Part shown: in pieces, positions 60,557-64,000 of the stretch | Numbering within the stretch: the stretch's first letter is position 1 | Layout: every line of letters begins with the position of its first letter | Assembly: GCF_026262505.1 (NCBI RefSeq) | Contig: NC_067203.1 | Span: forward strand, 13,156,392-13,220,391 | Length of the DNA: 64,000 nt | Reading direction: 5' to 3' | From: Trichomonas vaginalis G3 | Taxonomy: Eukaryota; Parabasalia; Trichomonadida; Trichomonadidae | Position numbers and translations under genes: made by a program | Notes under the pieces: generated by a model | Told to the model about the DNA's origin: nothing | The model's database searches: none | Seen by the model: the letters and a program-made list of their open reading frames with translations, nothing else

Positions 60557-61199
60557 GGTCATTTTTGATCAACAAATTAATTGAAATTCCGATCAAAAAA
60601 AAATTCACAAATTGGATCAAAAAAATCGAATCTCAAGTTCAAAAATAAAAATTTCTACATTTTTATCAAATTTAGATTTTTTTTTTCAAATCATGCGAAT
60701 TGATTGAATAATTGCATATTTTATCCCATGCATCTAGAAGTATGTGTAATATTTTTGCTTTCATCAAGAAATTGTCGAATTTGATCTTAATTTTTTTTGA
60801 AAAATATACTTTTAGAAAAAGAAATAGTGATTGAATAGCTGCCCATGCTGTAAAAAGGTTATTTTTACAAGTAAAAAAATTGTTATTTTTCGAGCAAGTC
60901 GAGGCTTTTTTACCATCTTATTTTTGAAAAATTTACGAAAAATTATATCTGAAAAAACGCTTCATTTTGATATCTTACAATGATAAAATACCAATGTTGC
61001 TGGGATATAATAGCTACACCTGGACATCTACTACATTAATGCGTATGACAGGTAAAGTTGATTTCAAAAGTATAGCCTGGAAAGATTACAATAAATCGAC
61101 GATAATTCAAAAAAATTTCTTATAAGTTAACATAATAAAAATTTAATTTTTATATTGCTTGTATTATACTTAAGTATATAATATATTTAAATCTTAGAA
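60557..61199. other. Non-coding part of the younger Mutator-like element
   Basis: AT-rich 3' region between the accessory gene and the A end. It is a close mirror of 51380-52023 in the older copy. No gene. Confidence 0.7.
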
Positions 61200-62077
61200 T
61201 GAAAATTCGGGACGCCCTAGCTATTCAATTTTCCCTTAGGACGCCCATAAACCTCTCAAAAATGTGATGTAAATATCACAATTTTGAGAAATTTACACTA
61301 GGACGCCAACCCCCTTTTTTACCTATTTTTTCTTAGATATAATTCTATTCATTCAATTCGATCGTCATTTTTCAGTACATGATCGTAATTTTCAATTATT
61401 GATCGCGATTTTACTTCAGAATTTGTTCGCAATATTGCTTATCAAAATTATATCTCTATTCTCTCATTTCTGTTTAGTCAATATCATTACACTCCTATTG
61501 TCTAATAACATGCTATTAATTTTCTTAAAATTAAAAAAAAATATCAACTTTTAAAAACAGAAACTTAACATCCTTAGGTCAATGGATTTTGATGTGAGAT
61601 ACATTTAATCTGTTTTTCTTTTTTTATTTTAAATAATTGAATATTTATAGTTGTTATGGGTCTTACATCATGTAAAACGAATTTTCTGAAAGTAAATTTA
61701 CTTTTTCTTCAATCTTTCTTACATATTTATTAAAAAAAAATTATCCAAAAAAAGATGTTTTAGAATGAAAAAAAAATAGAAAAATCTTCATTTATAGTCT
61801 TTCTTGAATGTATACGTTTTGATTTTTTTTCTTTTTTAAAAAATTCAATTTCTAGAAAAATCGAGAAAAAATCATTTTCTTCTATTTTTTTAGGACGCCA
61901 TACCCATTGAAATCTCCTCTCAGGACGCCATAAACTATTCAATTATGGTGTAAACTTCTCAAAAATTGAATAGTTTATATCGGGACGCCTTAGGACGCCA
62001 ACCCTTTACGCGCCCAAAGATATCTAATTTTTGAATTTCAAATTCTATATTTAAATAATCTATTTAATAGAATACAA

Positions 62078-63082
62078 CTAATATACACGGCCAACTATTT
62101 TTTTGACCAAAGCTTCGATTGTTTTCTTCGGGTATTTAGATTCGATATGATTTAACTGTGCGTAAAGTTCCTTTCCCTCATTGGTCTCGAATTCGTGATA
62201 AGCCTCTTTAACTTTGATTTCTTCATACAATTTTTTGATATCTTCGACAAATTCTTCGTGGCCGATCTTTTGGTCCAAAGTCTTTTTCTGCTCATCATTG
62301 GCTAGCTCGTATGCCTTACAGAACAACCATGTGTTCTTTCCATCTTTGATATCCGACCCAATCTTTCCTGTGACTTGAGGATCGCCGTAAACATCGAAAT
62401 AGTCATCCTGTACTTGGAAATAGTAGCCAAGTCTTAGAGCAAACTTTTCAATGCTTTCGAATTTGTCTGTAACTTCGAATTTTTGGCTGGCAATTAGTCC
62501 AAGGATAATTGGCGCACATAATGAGTAATGTGATGTTTTGTTTCTAACGGAAACTTCGTAGCTTTCGAAAGATTTTGTTTTGTTGATAAAATCGAGTGTT
62601 TGGCCCATTGTTGTGATTGTATTGATTGTACGAAGATACTGAACTAATCTTGCATAAGATTTGATATTTAATTTGCTTCGAACTGAGTCTAAAAGTACAA
62701 ATGCAAGATTTTCAACAATCATTGCATCATTTACGGCTTGCTCATTAACAGATTCAATCTTATACCAGCAAATCATACCACGTCTGGTTTCACTTTGGTC
62801 CATAAAGTCATCTGCAATAAGAAAAGCCGCTTGCATCAGTTCTAGCACCCAGCCAATAGTGTAACCTATTTTCGCTTCTTCGGAATCAGGATCGCATCCT
62901 GTTGACTCAATAAAAGCAGATGCGCAAACAACTCCACGCGTTAATTTTCCGCCTTTAGTCGAGTAATCAAGAACTTCCAAGCAGTGTTTTTCTACCCAAT
63001 CAACGCTCATGGATTGTAGATAGTTTGAAATGATATTCCTCGCCACTGTATAGAATTCACAGAATTGCTTGGCGCCAATCAT
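62078..63082 (-). CDS. Polyprenyl (farnesyl/geranylgeranyl) diphosphate synthase
   Basis: This 334-aa protein is a complete trans-isoprenyl diphosphate synthase. Motifs in order are Gly-Gly-Lys-Leu-Thr-Arg-Gly near 44-50, the first Asp-rich motif Asp91-Asp-Phe-Met-Asp95 followed by Arg-Arg-Gly, Lys/Thr near 182, Gln-Asp226-Asp-Tyr-Phe-Asp230 for the second motif, and Gly-Lys-Ile-Gly-Ser-Asp-Ile. It joins isopentenyl diphosphate to allylic primers, giving FPP or GGPP for protein prenylation, dolichol and similar products. The residue five before the first Asp is Ala86 and four before is Phe87. Eukaryotic FPP synthases usually have two aromatics here, and a small residue at -5 lengthens the product in mutants of the avian enzyme, so GGPP is possible. 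ATG 63082 is the first in frame. It lies only 54 bases from the right target duplication of the Mutator-like element. Confidence 0.95.
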   Translation of the reverse strand: MIGAKQFCEFYTVARNIISNYLQSMSVDWVEKHCLEVLDYSTKGGKLTRGVVCASAFIESTGCDPDSEEAKIGYTIGWVLELMQAAFLIADDFMDQSETRRGMICWYKIESVNEQAVNDAMIVENLAFVLLDSVRSKLNIKSYARLVQYLRTINTITTMGQTLDFINKTKSFESYEVSVRNKTSHYSLCAPIILGLIASQKFEVTDKFESIEKFALRLGYYFQVQDDYFDVYGDPQVTGKIGSDIKDGKNTWLFCKAYELANDEQKKTLDQKIGHEEFVEDIKKLYEEIKVKEAYHEFETNEGKELYAQLNHIESKYPKKTIEALVKKIVGRVY

Positions 63083-63840
63083 AGAAAAAAATGTTTTTAA
63101 AAAATCAAAACTTTAAATTTTTTTTTAGGAAATTCCATGAAGAAAAGGATTTTTTTTTCAAACAGGAAAAAGTATTCGTATGAGATGGGTTCCATAACGT
63201 AGGGATATCATATGAATTGATTCCATTTAGTGAATTTTATTTCAATTTATAATTATTCCATTAATTATTCCGATTGAAACAAAATTTGAATTGTGAACGG
63301 AATAAATATTGGAAAACAGATAAAGCTATGAACGCTGCACTTCAATGAGGAAGCAATTATAAAGATTGCTAACAATGATTACACAAGATACAAAAAGGCA
63401 TTTAAAATTTGGCAACTTTCTTGAGTGTTCCTTCCTTTCAAAGTAATTGAAAATAATTTGGAGAGGTTTGCTATTCTCTACTTACATGTCTGGGACATTT
63501 TTTTTCCAAAGTACATCACCGCATGAGACGATTTGTCAGAACTTTGTAGATTGAATATAGAGCAAATTGGCTAATTGAAAAGATAATAAGGCTAAATTCA
63601 TCCAAAGTCTCTAATTCAGTAAGAAACTTCGAATGAAATCGGCTTTCTATGAAATATTCACAACGAATGGGGTCGTTTTTGAGAGCGAGCGTCCTTTCTG
63701 TACAAATTTTGCGGACTATAGTCATTTCTAATAATGATGGTAAAAATGATTATGCTTTCTCAATAATTATTAATGATATCAATATTTTTGTTAAAAATAG
63801 TTATGATCTCTCATGCACATGAAATAATAAAACAAAGTAT
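63083..63840. other. Intergenic
   Basis: About 760 AT-rich bases. Short open frames (63516-63725 minus) have no support. Confidence 0.45.
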
Positions 63841-64000
63841 TTACATATTTCTAATGATATCCATATTTTTGATAATTGTACTTTCAATATCAGATAAAAA
63901 CGCCAAAGTTGCGTTTATGCTTGCAGCAGAAGGGATAATTCCATCAAGCATACATTCTGCTCCTTTTATTTGCGTCTGTAACTCTACAGAAAAATCGTAA
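63841..64000 (-). CDS. Possible C-terminal end of a gene entering from the right edge
   Basis: On the minus strand the frame is open from the window edge to a TAA at 63841-63843, giving 52 residues with a balanced composition (Glu-Leu-Gln-Thr-Gln-Ile-Lys-Gly-Ala-Glu-Cys-Met-Leu-Asp-Gly-Ile-Ile-Pro-Ser-Ala-Ala, then Leu-Ser-Asp-Ile-Glu-Ser). This looks more like coding sequence than the plus-strand frame over the same bases, which is Ile-rich. I do not recognise a family. Confidence 0.4.
   Translation of the reverse strand, partial: YDFSVELQTQIKGAECMLDGIIPSAASINATLAFLSDIESTIIKNMDIIRNM

Larger units (their letters stand above)
56002..61323 (-). mobile_element. Younger Mutator-like element (5322 bp) inserted in the older copy
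   Basis: B end at 56002 (GGGCGCGTAAAGGGTTGGCG) and A end at 61323 (reverse of GGTAAAAAAGGGGG...). It is flanked by the 9-bp duplication TATTTTTTC (55993-56001, 61324-61332), which lies in the older copy's own sequence: the older copy resumes at 61333 exactly where it left off. Gene order is the mirror of the older copy. The transposase frame is open for 750 codons, so this copy may be active or recently so; the accessory gene has one frameshift. The left 0.7 kb between the B end and the transposase stop is AT-rich and non-coding. Confidence 0.95.
51251..62015 (+). mobile_element. Older Mutator-like element, broken, holding a younger copy
   Basis: Left end at 51251 (GGTAAAAAAGGGGGTTGGCG, 'A end') and right end at 62015 (reverse of GGGCGCGTAAAGGGTTGGCG, 'B end'), flanked by the 9-bp duplication AAAGATATC (51242-51250, 62016-62024). 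Its own DNA is 51251-56001 plus 61333-62015, about 5.4 kb; the rest is the second copy inserted in reverse. Each end carries four GGCGTCC heptamers within ~130 bases and short internal palindromes, likely transposase-binding sites. It has two divergent genes, both broken: an accessory gene on the minus strand and the transposase on the plus strand. The MULE-type transposase and 9-bp duplication place it in the Mutator superfamily. Confidence 0.93.

Noticed and set aside
51251-62015. Interpretation of the 10.8-kb region as one large virus-like or Polinton-type element
   Set aside because: No capsid, integrase or polymerase genes; ends and 9-bp duplications show two nested copies of a plain Mutator-like DNA transposon.
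63773-64000. Plus-strand 75-codon frame at the right edge
   Set aside because: Ile-rich and less protein-like than the minus-strand frame across the same bases, which is reported instead as a possible partial gene.

Overview
The window is protist DNA, most likely from a trichomonad and probably Trichomonas vaginalis or a close relative. The evidence is strongly AT-rich intergenic DNA, apparently intronless genes on both strands, and very short 5' leaders. Several genes have the trichomonad initiator (TCA+1 followed by Y-W) 8 to 30 bases before the ATG. Gene families typical of these parasites are present: BspA-like leucine-rich repeat proteins, DUF3447-type and coiled-coil ankyrin proteins, and Mutator-like transposons. 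The species is an inference; no ribosomal RNA or other decisive marker is present.

Housekeeping genes are spaced over the whole window. They include a Lung-7TM (GPR107-like) protein with a frameshift, a tubulin-ligase-like enzyme, a myeloid leukemia factor (MLF) homologue, a GH99 endomannosidase-like protein, a tautomerase, actin, a Nup155-like nucleoporin, a thioredoxin-domain ER protein, a secreted GH15 glucoamylase-like enzyme, and a C2-domain protein. Further right are an LRR-cap protein, an RBBP5/Swd1 COMPASS subunit, ORMDL, the glucosidase II beta subunit, a CAMK-type kinase, a membrane-anchored P-loop NTPase and a polyprenyl diphosphate synthase. Several act in the secretory pathway (glucosidase II beta, GH99, thioredoxin-like protein with C-terminal DDEL, ORMDL), but they are not arranged as operons and each appears to have its own promoter.

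Four regions are shaped by mobile DNA. (1) At 14.7-21.4 kb two coiled-coil/ankyrin paralogues lie in tandem. The first is cut by a 2451-bp fold-back element with about 1.06-kb, almost identical inverted arms and a 10-bp target duplication. Each arm is itself a string of shorter hairpins in a roughly 120-bp rhythm. A 1.1-kb element with 17-bp inverted ends lies just before the second paralogue. (2) At 37.3-38.7 kb there is a non-coding sequence with 17-bp inverted ends. At 39.3-40.3 kb there is a broken DUF3447 ankyrin gene invaded by a CT-rich tandem repeat. (3) At 44.2-46.4 kb there is a non-coding element with TTAAGGGTGCAC ends. (4) At 51.2-62.0 kb there are two copies of one two-gene Mutator-like element. 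A younger copy with an open 750-aa transposase sits in reverse orientation inside an older, broken copy, and both have visible 9-bp target duplications. This element carries a second, divergently transcribed gene of unknown function; the two genes share a promoter region made of 167-bp tandem repeats.

The observations most worth following are the hairpin-array fold-back element, the two-gene self-nested Mutator-like element, the altered catalytic residues in the GH99 protein, the alanine at the chain-length position of the prenyl synthase, and the membrane-anchored P-loop NTPase.
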